A stretch of 22,401 bases of DNA from an uncultured Collinsella sp. (GCA_958403205.1 CATXWM010000034.1:1-22401); one strand, 5' to 3'; positions 7,439-14,908 are shown, counted from the stretch's first letter. Notes: a model not told the origin generated them from the letters alone. Numbers and translations are program-made.

Positions 7439-8467
7439 ATGGCCAACAAAGTCACCCTCAAGCAGATCGCCCAGGAGGTGGGGCTTTCCCCCTCGTCGGT
7501 CTCGCTTGTGCTCAATAATCGGCCCTGTCGCATCTCGGAAGAAAACCGCAAGCTCATCAAAGAGGTCGCGGCGCGCAACCACTATGTTCCCAACCAGATC
7601 GCGCGCAGCCTGGTCATGCGCGAGTCGCGCACCCTGGGCCTTATCGTCCCTAACATCGAGAGCCGCTTTTTTGCCTCGCTCGCCGGTAGCCTGGAAAAGC
7701 GCTGCCGCGAGGACGGCTATGCGCTCTTCATTACCAGCTCGGGCGGAAGCGCCGATGACGATCTGGAGCTGCTGCGCCAGCTGGTGACGCGCGGCGTTGA
7801 TGGCGTCTTCCTGGTCGTAGGCGACGAGTTCTCCGACGACCGCGCCCTGCGCGAAGAAGTCAGCCATCTGCCTATCCCGGCCGTAATGGTCGACCGTGCC
7901 ATTGAGGGACTCGAGTGCGACAAGGTGATGTTCGACCACGAGATGGGCGGCTACATGGCCACCCGCTATCTGATCGAGCAAGGCCACCGCCGTATTGCTT
8001 GCCTGGTTAACGCACGCCGCTCCAATACGGGTCGCAAACGACTTGCCGGCTATGAGCGCGCACTGCGCGAGGTTGGCTTGCCTATCGACGCGCGTTTGGA
8101 GTTTGAGAGCGAGTACTACATTCCAAGTGCATACGAGGCCTCGGAGGCGGTGCTCGCAACTGATGCCACCGCCGTGTTCGCAAGCTCGGATAACATTGCC
8201 CTTGGTTTGCTCAAGCGCCTGCACGAGATGGGGAAGAGCATCCCGGGCGATATTTCGGTCGTAAGCTATGACAACTCGGCGGCCGACGTTCTCTTTGAGC
8301 CGGCGCTGACCGCCATTGAGCAGGATCCTGGTGTCCTTGCGGAGCATGCTTTTGGCTGCATGTCCAAGCGTCTTGCCGGTAGGGGCGGTAGGCGTGCCGA
8401 AGAGGTCGTCCTGGAGCCGGCACTTATCGTTAAGGGCAGCGTGCTCGAGCTTACCGAATGTAGCTAA
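7439..8467 (+). CDS. LacI-family transcriptional regulator
   Basis: The product is 342 residues, a full-length LacI/GalR repressor. Residues 5-26 are the helix-turn-helix VTLKQIAQEVGLSPSSVSLV plus LN, and residues 49-60 (YVPNQIARSLVM) form the hinge helix. From about residue 65 (RTLGLIVPNIES) it is a periplasmic-binding-protein-like effector domain with the usual DRAIEGLECDKVMFDHEMGG, VFASSDNIALGLL and SVVSYDN landmarks. The ATG at 7439 follows GGAAGGAG. It starts the sugar locus and shares a candidate operator motif with the EIIC promoter region, so it may control the PTS as well as itself. The ligand is not readable from sequence. A long palindrome lies downstream, before the next gene. Confidence 0.93.
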   Translation: MANKVTLKQIAQEVGLSPSSVSLVLNNRPCRISEENRKLIKEVAARNHYVPNQIARSLVMRESRTLGLIVPNIESRFFASLAGSLEKRCREDGYALFITSSGGSADDDLELLRQLVTRGVDGVFLVVGDEFSDDRALREEVSHLPIPAVMVDRAIEGLECDKVMFDHEMGGYMATRYLIEQGHRRIACLVNARRSNTGRKRLAGYERALREVGLPIDARLEFESEYYIPSAYEASEAVLATDATAVFASSDNIALGLLKRLHEMGKSIPGDISVVSYDNSAADVLFEPALTAIEQDPGVLAEHAFGCMSKRLAGRGGRRAEEVVLEPALIVKGSVLELTECS

Positions 8468-8521
8468 GCGTACTTGTTTGTTTGCATAGATTGCATGCGG
8501 AGTGTCCGCTATTTGCCGGCG

Positions 8522-8594
8522 GGGCCGGGGTGCCTGCCTTGTTTTGAAAAGTGGGCTCCGCGAACTTCTCAAAACAAGGCAGGCACCCCGGCCC
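8522..8594. repeat. 31-bp inverted repeat with one mismatch, downstream of lacI-type gene
   Basis: Positions 8522-8552 and 8564-8594 are reverse complements except for one base pair, with an 11-base loop. It lies in the 248-bp gap after the regulator gene. No T-run follows, so a terminator role is only possible. Arm length equals that of the palindrome at 6084-6214, though the sequences differ. Confidence 0.85.
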
Positions 8595-8715
8595 TCGTCC
8601 GTAAACTCTTCCGCTGGGCGAGCCATAGACGCCGCGTACCGATACGGTAAAGTGGCGGCTTGAAATTGGTGCTATATTCAGCTTGAGTTGTTTAATGCTA
8701 GTACGGGAGGGTGAT

Positions 8716-9207
8716 ATGGGGCTGTTCAAGAAGAAAAACCCGCAGGATGCCTTTGATCCCGATGTGTTTACCATCACGGATACGATTTTGGACCCACCGC
8801 GGTTTACGTTTTTGCCGGCTATCTACCAGGATGCCACGCGCCGCAAGTGGGCCGTGCATCAGCGCGGCGGCGAGCCGAAGATTTTTGACTATGCGGATGT
8901 GCTGCAGTGCGAGATTGCCGAGACCGGAAATCCCGAGGATGTGCCGGAGCTCAGCAAACGCGAACTGGCTCAGCAGATTTTGATTAATCCAGCTCAGGCT
9001 ACCAAAAACAACGCTGCCAAGCGTAATATGTGCCTTGGTATGGGTGTCATCGTTGTCGTGCAAACCGGCAAGGATGAGATTTCGAAGCTTGAGATTCCGG
9101 TGACCGCGGGCGAAGTCAAGCGAGACTCCGGCCTATATCGGTCGTATCGGAACGTTGCGGAGCAGATCAAAGAAGCCTTCGACGCCATGAGGCGTCCGGA
9201 GCAATGA
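8716..9207 (+). CDS. Small cytosolic protein of unknown function, possibly PH-like fold
   Basis: I do not recognise a characterised family. The 163-residue product starts at ATG 8716 after GGGAGGGTGAT. It begins with a lysine-rich MGLFKKKNPQ, has no signal peptide and one hydrophobic strand (MGVIVVVQ). The pattern IFDYADVLQCEIAETG, followed by two strands and a C-terminal helix (YRSYRNVAEQIKEAFDAM), resembles the PH-like domain found in DUF4428/SHOCT-type proteins, where a 'fdYsdIl..Ei' strand precedes a glycine-rich segment. That resemblance is from memory and weak. It ends 35 bp before the first GntR gene and could be cotranscribed with the two regulators. A functional link to sugar use is not evident. 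Confidence 0.7.
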   Translation: MGLFKKKNPQDAFDPDVFTITDTILDPPRFTFLPAIYQDATRRKWAVHQRGGEPKIFDYADVLQCEIAETGNPEDVPELSKRELAQQILINPAQATKNNAAKRNMCLGMGVIVVVQTGKDEISKLEIPVTAGEVKRDSGLYRSYRNVAEQIKEAFDAMRRPEQ

Positions 9208-9242
9208 TTCCTGCAGCATCAAGCAGTTGAGGAGTCTTGCCC

Positions 9243-10010
9243 ATGTCGAGTGAACCATATGCGATTCCGCCCAAAGACCGCGCCTTTGAGGGCATTCTTT
9301 GGTATATCAAACATTATGACCTGCAGAGTGGCGACCGGCTGCCCGCCGAGCGTGTGCTCTGTGAAGAGCTGGGCGTGTCGCGCACGGCGTTGCGTGCTGC
9401 GATCACGCGCCTTATTTCGTGCGGAACTTTGGAAAGCCGCCGCGGTTCGGGCACCTATGTGTGTCCTCCCAAACCGCTGAACATCTTTCAGGAAACATGG
9501 AACTATACGCAGGCGGTGGAGAGGGTTGGCTCAAAGTCGACCGCGCGCCTGGTTTGGTCCAAGGTCGTGTATGCCGATATCGATCTTGCCCAAAAAGCCC
9601 AGATCGACCTGGGCATGCCGCTCTTCTGCATTCGGCGCGTGCGTGTGGTCAACGGTTCCCCGGCATCGATCGAGACGGCTTACGTCAATCTGTCTTTGTG
9701 CCCCTCGCTTCCCGATCACGATTTTGAGCAGGAAAGCCTCTACGACGTTTTGCTCAAGGAGGGGAATGTCCATGTGACGCACGGCAAGGAGCATATTTCC
9801 ATCAGCCGTCTGAACGCCGACGAGGCCAAGTTGCTGAATGCTCAGGAGGGCACGCCGGTGTTTTACAAGGCTTCGCACGAGCGCGACGAGACCGATGGCT
9901 TTGTCGAGTATTGCAAGTCCGTGATTCTGCCGACCAAGTATCGTTTTGCCGATAACGGCGAGGCAGACGGCGTTGCGACGAAGGTGGGTGTCGAATGGCT
10001 GATGCAGTAG
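9243..10010 (+). CDS. GntR-family (UTRA/HutC type) regulator 1
   Basis: The product is 255 residues. Residues about 12-73 form a winged helix-turn-helix of GntR type (DRLPAERVLCEELGVSRTAL, then GTLESRRGSGTYV in the wing). Residues about 95-245 have the layout of a UTRA effector domain (PLFCIRRVRVVNGSPASIET, LYDVLLKEG, FYKASHERDETDGFVEYCKS), which in relatives binds sugar phosphates. The ATG at 9243 follows GAGGAG; a TTG at 9237 is less likely. The gene overlaps the next GntR gene by 16 bp. FrlR and many PTS-linked regulators are of this type, so this pair is the leading candidate to bind the repeated GGTAT-type motif before the deglycase and EIIC genes. Whether it represses or activates is not visible. 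Confidence 0.9.
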   Translation: MSSEPYAIPPKDRAFEGILWYIKHYDLQSGDRLPAERVLCEELGVSRTALRAAITRLISCGTLESRRGSGTYVCPPKPLNIFQETWNYTQAVERVGSKSTARLVWSKVVYADIDLAQKAQIDLGMPLFCIRRVRVVNGSPASIETAYVNLSLCPSLPDHDFEQESLYDVLLKEGNVHVTHGKEHISISRLNADEAKLLNAQEGTPVFYKASHERDETDGFVEYCKSVILPTKYRFADNGEADGVATKVGVEWLMQ

Positions 10011-10708
10011 AAGACTTGCCGGTTTACAAACAAATTCGCCGCTGCATTGCGGAGCGAATCGAGCGCGGCGACTACCCGACGGGCTCGATGATTCCGTCCG
10101 AAAACGAGCTGGCCGAGGAGTTTGGCACGACACGCCTGACAATCCGAAGCGCCATGGACGAGCTGGTCAAAAGTGGCCAGATTCGTCGCGTGCAGGGCAA
10201 AGGCGCCTTTGTGGGACACAAGTGGTTTGACGAGCACGAACGCAAGGGCGGCTTCCGCCAGTCGGTTTTGGCATCGGGCGCGACGCCGTCGGTGCGCATC
10301 CTGGCGCGCTCCAAACGCTACGCCGGCCCGTATTATGCCGACTTGTTTGGCATCGCCGAGGACGATCTGCTTTACTCGGTGCGCCGCCTCAACTGCATCG
10401 ATGGTGAGCCCGTATCGATCGAGATGACACTGATTCCGTGCCTGCTGTTTCCGGGCATCGAAGACGTGGACATTTCGGTCTTCAGCCTGTTCGAGACCTA
10501 CGATATGTTGGGACGCAAGCCAGATCAGTCGGTAGAGAAACTCGATATCGAGGCGCTGGGCGCACGCGATGCGAGTTTGCTCAATCTTGAGCCGGGCGAT
10601 CTGGCGCTCGTGCTGGAAGGCCTGACCTATGACTCGAGTGGGCAGGCAATCGAGCATGCCAAGTCTTTTACCCGCGGCGACGCCGGCGGATATACCTACA
10701 ACTATTAG
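9995..10708 (+). CDS. GntR-family (UTRA/HutC type) regulator 2
   Basis: The product is 237 residues, standard for GntR/UTRA regulators. The wHTH lies at residues 8-73 (LPVYKQIRRCIAERIERGDY, SENELAEEFGTTRLTIR, wing VQGKGAFV). The UTRA domain spans about 95-230 (YSVRRLNCIDGEPVSIEMTL, LALVLEGLTYDSSGQAIEHA). It overlaps regulator 1 by 16 bp, so the two are likely coupled in translation and made in similar amounts. They are paralogues but clearly diverged in the recognition helix (VSRTALRAAI versus TTRLTIRSAM), so they may bind different sites or form a heterodimer. A terminator follows, separating the regulators from the deglycase/PTS unit. Confidence 0.9.
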   Translation: MADAVEDLPVYKQIRRCIAERIERGDYPTGSMIPSENELAEEFGTTRLTIRSAMDELVKSGQIRRVQGKGAFVGHKWFDEHERKGGFRQSVLASGATPSVRILARSKRYAGPYYADLFGIAEDDLLYSVRRLNCIDGEPVSIEMTLIPCLLFPGIEDVDISVFSLFETYDMLGRKPDQSVEKLDIEALGARDASLLNLEPGDLALVLEGLTYDSSGQAIEHAKSFTRGDAGGYTYNY

Positions 10709-10714
10709 CGTCTA

Positions 10715-10750
10715 GAGCGTCCCTGCGCATGGCGGGGGCGCTCGTTTTTA
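10715..10750 (+). terminator. Rho-independent terminator after the GntR pair
   Basis: GAGCGTCCC pairs with GGGGGCGCTC around GCGCAT-type loop bases and is followed by GTTTTTA, directly after the regulator 2 stop codon. Confidence 0.75.
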
Positions 10751-10822
10751 CGGATATATGTCGTTTGACCGATGAGCGGCAAAAACTGACCGTCTACCGA
10801 GAGGGGAGGATGAAATCATAAA

Positions 10823-10869
10823 ATCGGTATTAAAAACGGCTAACCTGTAATCGTTCACTGGTATTAAGA
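10823..10869 (+). promoter_or_regulatory. Paired operator 1 upstream of deglycase 1
   Basis: ATCGGTATTAAAA (10823-10835) and ACTGGTATTAAGA (10857-10869) share GGTATTAA with starts 34 bp apart. A TGTAAT at 10846-10851 between them may be the -10. The same pair recurs before the EIIC and deglycase 2 genes. Confidence 0.6.
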
Positions 10870-10872
10870 ACC

Positions 10873-10962
10873 TTTGAATTGTTGAGCTTGGGGCCAAGAT
10901 GTCCACAAGGTTAAGCGGTGCGACGGGGCGGCAAGCCCGTTCATTCCGTGCGACAATTCAAA
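10873..10962 (+). promoter_or_regulatory. Structured leader upstream of deglycase 1
   Basis: TTTGAATTGT (10873-10882) and ACAATTCAAA (10953-10962) would close a 90-nt leader containing inner hairpins (CTTGG-GG-CCAAG and GGGC-GGCAA-GCCC). AACCTT (10869-10874) can instead pair with AAGGTT (10907-10912), giving a competing fold. It ends about 10 bases before the ribosome site of the deglycase. I match it to no known riboswitch class. Confidence 0.4.
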
Positions 10963-10983
10963 CAGCTCGTGAAAGGAGCGGGA

Positions 10984-12045
10984 ATGAAGGAGACCGAGAA
11001 GATCGAGATCATGCACTTCGACCAGGAGGGCTACCTCGAGGACGGCAGGAACGTCTACGAGGCCGGCAAGAAGATGACCGCCCTGGCCGACCGCGTGCAC
11101 GAGGAGGGCTACGACGCCGTCTTCCTGATGGGCGTCGGCGGCACCTGGGACGAGTTCATGCAGCTCGAGTACCTCATGAACAAGTTCGGCGACCGCGACC
11201 TCGAGGTCTACCTGATCCACGCCGCCGAGTGGAACGTCATGGGCCACAAGCGCATGACCGACAGGTCCGTCGTGCTGACCGCCTCCGAGTCCGGCACCAC
11301 CCCCGAGGTGCTCGAGGCCGTCGGCAAGATGAGGGAGATGGGCGTGCGCGTCTTCGCCATGACCAACCCCGAGGGCAAGATCGGGCAGGCCGTGGGCGCC
11401 GAGAACTGCGTCATGATGGCCTCCGACCACGGCGCCGGCGGCTGCGAGAAGGGCTACTACCTCGCCGACTGCTTCGGCCTGCGCCTGCTCAACCGCCGCG
11501 GCTGCTTCCCCAAGTTCGACCTGTTCATCGAGCAGACGAAGGACGTCTGGAAGGACATGCTCGACATCCGCAAGCGCTTCGAGCCGCGCGCCGAGGAGCT
11601 CGCCAGGAAGTACGCGCTGGCCGACTACACCATGTTCATCGGCTCGGGCGCGCTGTGGGGCGAGACCATCCTGTACTCCATGTGCCTGCTCGAGGAGATG
11701 CAGTGGAAGCGCATCCGCCACATCACCTCGCACGACTTCTTCCACGGCACGCTCGAGCTGCTCGAGCCCGGCGTCCCGGTGTTCCTGTTCATGGGAGAGG
11801 ACGAGTGCCGCGCCCTCGACGAGCGCGTCCGCGCCTTCCTCACCAGCGGCGTGACCGGCGACGAGGACTACGTCATCATCGACACCGCCGAGTACGCGAT
11901 CCCGGGCCTGGACGACGACTTCCGCGTCATCGTGTCGCCGTGGATCCTGTCCGTGCTGACCACCGACCGCCTCTCGCGCAACTACGAGCTGGTCACCAAG
12001 CACAACCTCAAGTACCGCCGCTACTACCACCAGTTCGACTACTAA
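10984..12045 (+). CDS. SIS-domain deglycase (FrlB/FraB/Gfr type), copy 1
   Basis: The 353-residue product is predicted to split a phosphorylated Amadori compound, such as fructoselysine 6-phosphate, into glucose 6-phosphate and the amine. Two SIS domains are visible: residues about 40-145 (FLMGVGGTWDEF, TASESGTTPEVLEAVGKM) and about 210-330 (MFIGSGALWGETI, ELLEPGVPVFLF). Glu238 in EEMQW and His254 in DFFHG have the same 16-residue spacing as the catalytic Glu214 and His230 of Salmonella FraB as I recall them. The C-terminal RRYYHQFDY matches the family end. The ATG at 10984 follows AAAGGAG; an upstream GTG (10918) is in frame, but its sequence is absent from copy 2. EIIA follows by 21 bp. Codons end almost only in G or C, more extreme than the PTS genes. 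The DNA reads as identical to 16134-17195. GlmS-like isomerase is less likely because the PTS and epimerase surround it. Confidence 0.85.
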   Translation: MKETEKIEIMHFDQEGYLEDGRNVYEAGKKMTALADRVHEEGYDAVFLMGVGGTWDEFMQLEYLMNKFGDRDLEVYLIHAAEWNVMGHKRMTDRSVVLTASESGTTPEVLEAVGKMREMGVRVFAMTNPEGKIGQAVGAENCVMMASDHGAGGCEKGYYLADCFGLRLLNRRGCFPKFDLFIEQTKDVWKDMLDIRKRFEPRAEELARKYALADYTMFIGSGALWGETILYSMCLLEEMQWKRIRHITSHDFFHGTLELLEPGVPVFLFMGEDECRALDERVRAFLTSGVTGDEDYVIIDTAEYAIPGLDDDFRVIVSPWILSVLTTDRLSRNYELVTKHNLKYRRYYHQFDY

Positions 12046-12066
12046 TTTCATTTGGGGGAAACCGCA

Positions 12067-12486
12067 ATGAGGCAATACATCTTCGCCAGCCACGCGCATT
12101 TTGCGACCGGCATCAAGGAGAGTACCGAGCTGCTCTCGGGCGCGCGCGATAACGTCCACGACCTGTCGATGTTTGTCGACGGCCGCACCGATGTCGCCGA
12201 GGAGGCCGCCAAGCTCCTGGCGACCTTCGACCCCGCCGACGACGTAATCGTGTGCACCGACCTGTTTGGCGGCAGCGTCAACAACGAGTTCACCAAGATC
12301 GTCCAGACGCGCCCCAACACCTACCTGGTTGCCAACATGAATCTGCCGCTGCTGATCCAGCTGCTCTTTTCGGACCAGGAGGCTCCCGCCGATCAGGTTA
12401 TCCGCGAGATCCTCGCGGCTGACGACACGCGCGTCAAGTTTGTCAACGACCTGCTGACCGATGCGGATGACGAGGAAGAGTTCTAG
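12067..12486 (+). CDS. PTS mannose-family EIIA component
   Basis: EIIA takes phosphate from HPr and passes it to EIIB in the cytosol. The product is 139 residues, normal for a stand-alone EIIA of the mannose/fructose/sorbose family. The N-terminal IFASHAHFATGIKE carries the phospho-acceptor, most likely His9 (family pattern SHG; His11 is nearby). CTDLFGGSVNNEFTKI near residues 63-78 matches the conserved D-L-x-G-G-S-x-x-N segment, and VANMNLPLLIQLL matches the next one. The start ATG at 12067 has GGGGGAA upstream. It lies 21 bp after deglycase 1 and 57 bp before EIIB, in one likely transcript. Clustering with FrlB-like deglycases and an FrlC-like protein suggests transport of an Amadori sugar-amine, as in glucoselysine/fructoselysine (Gfr) systems. 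Confidence 0.92.
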   Translation: MRQYIFASHAHFATGIKESTELLSGARDNVHDLSMFVDGRTDVAEEAAKLLATFDPADDVIVCTDLFGGSVNNEFTKIVQTRPNTYLVANMNLPLLIQLLFSDQEAPADQVIREILAADDTRVKFVNDLLTDADDEEEF

Positions 12487-12543
12487 TCACCGCCTGCTAT
12501 TAATGGGGCCGGGTTTCCGGCATGAGACCTTTGGGGGTCAATC

Positions 12544-13026
12544 ATGATTCAACTGCTTCGCGTCGACCATCGTCTGCTTCATGGCCAGGTGGCCGTCTCT
12601 TGGGTCCAGGGCTTGGGTTCTGACTGCATCTTCTGCGTTGGCGACAAGGTTGCCAACGATCCCGTCTGGAAGACTACGCTCAAGATGGGAAAGCCGGCCA
12701 ACGTCAAGCTCGTCATCAAGGACATGGAGCACGCCATCGAGGCCATCAACTCCGGTGTTACCGATAAGTACAAGATGATCATCTGCGTCGCCAGCATCGC
12801 CGAGGCCAAGCAGCTTGTCGACGGCTGCCCGCAGATCACCTCCATCAACCTGGGCAACACCAAGTCCAAGGACGAGCAGCGTCCCGATGCCCGTAAGATC
12901 TCCCGCCAGATTTTTGTGACTGCTGCCGAGGAAGAGGACATTCGTGAGCTCGTCGGCCGCGGTGTCGAGGTCGAGATTCGCGCTCTGGCCGACGACCCCA
13001 AGGTCGATGCCCTAAGCGCCCTCTAA
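12544..13026 (+). CDS. PTS mannose-family EIIB component
   Basis: EIIB phosphorylates the incoming sugar at the cytosolic face of the EIIC-EIID channel. The 160-residue product has the diagnostic N-terminus LLRVDHRLLHGQVAVSW; His13 in RLLHGQV is the phosphorylated residue in this family. The rest matches EIIB of the sorbose subfamily in length and pattern (FCVGDKVANDPVWKTTLKMG, SINLGNTKSKDEQR, VFVTAAEEEDI-like segment). The ribosome site is GGGGG about seven bases before ATG 12544. It is the last gene of the first unit: a hairpin at 13038-13060 and a new promoter region separate it from EIIC, which is unusual, since the four PTS genes are normally contiguous. Confidence 0.95.
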   Translation: MIQLLRVDHRLLHGQVAVSWVQGLGSDCIFCVGDKVANDPVWKTTLKMGKPANVKLVIKDMEHAIEAINSGVTDKYKMIICVASIAEAKQLVDGCPQITSINLGNTKSKDEQRPDARKISRQIFVTAAEEEDIRELVGRGVEVEIRALADDPKVDALSAL

Positions 13027-13037
13027 TTGAGAACCAC

Positions 13038-13066
13038 GGGCGGCGCGCACGGCGCCGCCCCTATTC
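13038..13066 (+). terminator. Hairpin after EIIB, terminator or attenuator
   Basis: GGGCGGCGC (13038-13046) pairs with GCGCCGCCC (13052-13060) around a 5-base loop, followed by CTATTCG. The T-tract is poor, so termination may be partial. Confidence 0.5.
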
Positions 13067-13075
13067 GTGGGCGTA

Positions 13076-13093
13076 CCGGATAAACGCTTTACC
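13076..13093. promoter_or_regulatory. LacI-type operator candidate upstream of EIIC
   Basis: CCGGATAAACGCTTTACC is an imperfect palindrome matching the reverse complement of the site before the LacI-family gene (7361-7378) in GATAAAC-CTTTACC. It suggests that the upstream LacI-type regulator also acts on the EIIC-EIID unit. Confidence 0.45.
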
Positions 13094-13139
13094 CGTTACC
13101 CCCATCTACCGTTCACCGGGAGTACACGCCCGTTGAGCG

Positions 13140-13185
13140 ATTGGTATTAAATAGTTTTCTCATGACTATATAATTGGTATCAAAT
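13140..13185 (+). promoter_or_regulatory. Paired operator 2 and promoter of EIIC-EIID
   Basis: ATTGGTATTAAAT (13140-13152) and ATTGGTATCAAAT (13173-13185) have starts 33 bp apart. TATAAT (13169-13174) overlaps the second site and is the likely -10; the first site covers the -35 position. Occupancy would be expected to block polymerase. The EIIC start is 135 bp downstream. Confidence 0.65.
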
Positions 13186-13320
13186 CATTTGCACCGGTTT
13201 AGGTGTTAACAGCACACCGGTACAAGCTGGATCTGTCTAGGCGATTGTCGGCATGGAAAAGGGCGCGCTGACAAGTCGGGAATCGCCGCGCGGATCCAAG
13301 AGGGATCAAAGGGAGGAACA

Positions 13321-14094
13321 ATGCTTGTTCAAGCGATCCTCATCGGACTTATCGCTGCCTTCGGTAAGCTCGATTATCAGCTCGGTACGCTCTATGCGTT
13401 CCGCCCGATCGTTCTGTGCCCGCTCGTCGGCATAGTCCTCGGGGACCTGCAGTCCGGCCTCGCCATCGGTGCGAGCCTCGAGCTGCTCTTCATGGGTTCA
13501 ATCTCCATCGGCGCTTACGTGCCGCCCGATGAGTGTATTGGCGGTGTGCTCGCCTGCGCCTTCGCTATTCAGCTGGGTCAGAGCACCGAGGCCGCTATCG
13601 CGCTCGCGATGCCCATCGCCACTCTGTGCCTGGCCATTAAGAACGTCGTCAACGCCGGTATGCCCCTTCTGGTCGACCGTGCCGACGTCTTTGCCAGCAA
13701 GGGTAACCTCAAGGGTATCTACGCTATGCACTGGATTATCGGTCTCGTGATTGTCGTCCTGGCCTTTATCCTGTGCTCGGTCTCCTTCTATCTGGGTGCC
13801 GACGCTGTTCAGGGCCTGCTCGACTTCATCCCGACGTTCGTCCTCGATGGCTTTGGCGTCGCAGCCAACATCCTGCCTGCCATGGGCTTCGCCATGCTCG
13901 GCCGTCTGGTGCTTACCAAGCAGCTCGTGCCGTTCTACTTCCTGGGCTTCCTGCTGTGCTCCTATGCCAACGTGCCCGTCCTCGGCGTCGCCCTGATCGC
14001 AATCATCATCGGCATCGATAAGTACGACCTGCTGGGCCTTGGTGGCGCCCAGTCCCAGCTTTCTGTGGAAGGGGATGAGGACGATGACTTCTAA
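13321..14094 (+). CDS. PTS mannose-family EIIC component
   Basis: EIIC is a membrane channel subunit that recognises and translocates the sugar with EIID. The 257-residue product is nearly all hydrophobic, with segments of the EII-Sor family: a start at MLVQAILIGLIAAFGKLDYQ, then VLCPLVGIVLGDLQSGLAIG, ASLELLFMGSISIGAYVPPD and LPAMGFAMLGRLV. GASLELLFMG with the following PPDE is the most characteristic stretch. The C-terminus is an acidic cytosolic tail. ATG 13321 follows AAGGGAGG. It overlaps EIID by 11 bp, so the two membrane subunits are coupled. The pair has its own promoter region with two kinds of candidate operator, separate from the EIIA-EIIB unit. Confidence 0.93.
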   Translation: MLVQAILIGLIAAFGKLDYQLGTLYAFRPIVLCPLVGIVLGDLQSGLAIGASLELLFMGSISIGAYVPPDECIGGVLACAFAIQLGQSTEAAIALAMPIATLCLAIKNVVNAGMPLLVDRADVFASKGNLKGIYAMHWIIGLVIVVLAFILCSVSFYLGADAVQGLLDFIPTFVLDGFGVAANILPAMGFAMLGRLVLTKQLVPFYFLGFLLCSYANVPVLGVALIAIIIGIDKYDLLGLGGAQSQLSVEGDEDDDF

Positions 14095-14908
14095 TTCCGA
14101 GAACCAGATTACTCGCTCCGACCTCATTAAGAGCGCCGTGAACACCGGCGCCCTGGGCATGGAATTCTCCTGGACCTACTACAAGCAGATGAACATTGCC
14201 TTCTGCCTGATGGTCGCCAACATGCTCAAGAAGATCTATGCCGGCCGTCCCGATGATTACGCCGAGGCCCTGCATCGTCACAGCGCATTCTTCAACATCA
14301 CCCCGCAGCTCGCTCCCTTCGTGGGTGGCATCGCGATGGCCATGGAAGAAAAGGTCGCTCGTGGCGAGGTTGAGCCCGAGAGCGTCAACGACATCAAGGC
14401 CGCCCTCATGGGTCCGCTTTCCGGCCTGGGTGACTCCTTCTTCCTGTCCACCCTGCGCGTCGTCGCCGCTGCCGTGGGCATCAGCCTGTGCCAGGCCGGC
14501 AACGTCTTTGGCCCCATCGCCTTCCTGCTCGTCTACAACATCCCGGCGTTCCTGATTCGTATCTTTGGCGCTATCAAGGGTTATGAGCTAGGCATTGGTT
14601 TCCTCGACGAGGCTCAGAAGACCGGCCTGATGCAAAAGATCATGGCCTGCGTCGGCATTGTCGGCGTTATGGTCGTCGGCGCCATGAGCAAGGACATGTT
14701 CTGGGCTTCGTTGCCCATCGCCATTGGTCAGGGCGACTCCGCCCAGACTCTCCAGGACATCCTGGACGGCATCATGCCCGGTATGCTCGGTATGGCCGCC
14801 TTCTGGCTCTACTACTGGCTGCTCTCCAAGAAGATCAACCCGATGGTCCTGATCCTCTGCACCATGGTCGTGGGCATCATCGGCGCTTACTTTGGCGTGC
14901 TTGCCTAA
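14084..14908 (+). CDS. PTS mannose-family EIID component
   Basis: EIID is the second membrane subunit found only in mannose-family PTS. The product from ATG 14084 is 274 residues. The soluble N-terminal half shows MEFSWTYYKQMNIAF, HSAFFNITPQLAPFVGGIAM and GPLSGLGDSFF (110-120), the EIID hallmark. Hydrophobic helices follow from about 125 to the end. The start is preceded by GGAAGGGG; an in-frame ATG at 14075 is possible but too close to that site. The gene overlaps EIIC by 11 bp, and a strong terminator follows, ending the PTS membrane unit before the epimerase gene. Confidence 0.93.
   Translation: MTSNSENQITRSDLIKSAVNTGALGMEFSWTYYKQMNIAFCLMVANMLKKIYAGRPDDYAEALHRHSAFFNITPQLAPFVGGIAMAMEEKVARGEVEPESVNDIKAALMGPLSGLGDSFFLSTLRVVAAAVGISLCQAGNVFGPIAFLLVYNIPAFLIRIFGAIKGYELGIGFLDEAQKTGLMQKIMACVGIVGVMVVGAMSKDMFWASLPIAIGQGDSAQTLQDILDGIMPGMLGMAAFWLYYWLLSKKINPMVLILCTMVVGIIGAYFGVLA

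Noticed and set aside
7397..8626. 409-codon minus-strand frame opposite the LacI-type gene
   Set aside because: It is antisense to a clear LacI protein and extends through a palindrome, with no recognisable domain.
10918..10983. N-terminal extension of deglycase copy 1 from the GTG at 10918
   Set aside because: The extension lies in the structured leader, is absent from the identical copy 2, and the ATG at 10984 has a good ribosome site.
10864..12159. Long open frame on the minus strand across deglycase copy 1 (and the matching one at 16047-17180)
   Set aside because: It is antisense to a well-supported gene, composed of low-complexity VLDV/HLGG-type sequence produced by extreme third-position GC, and has no family features.
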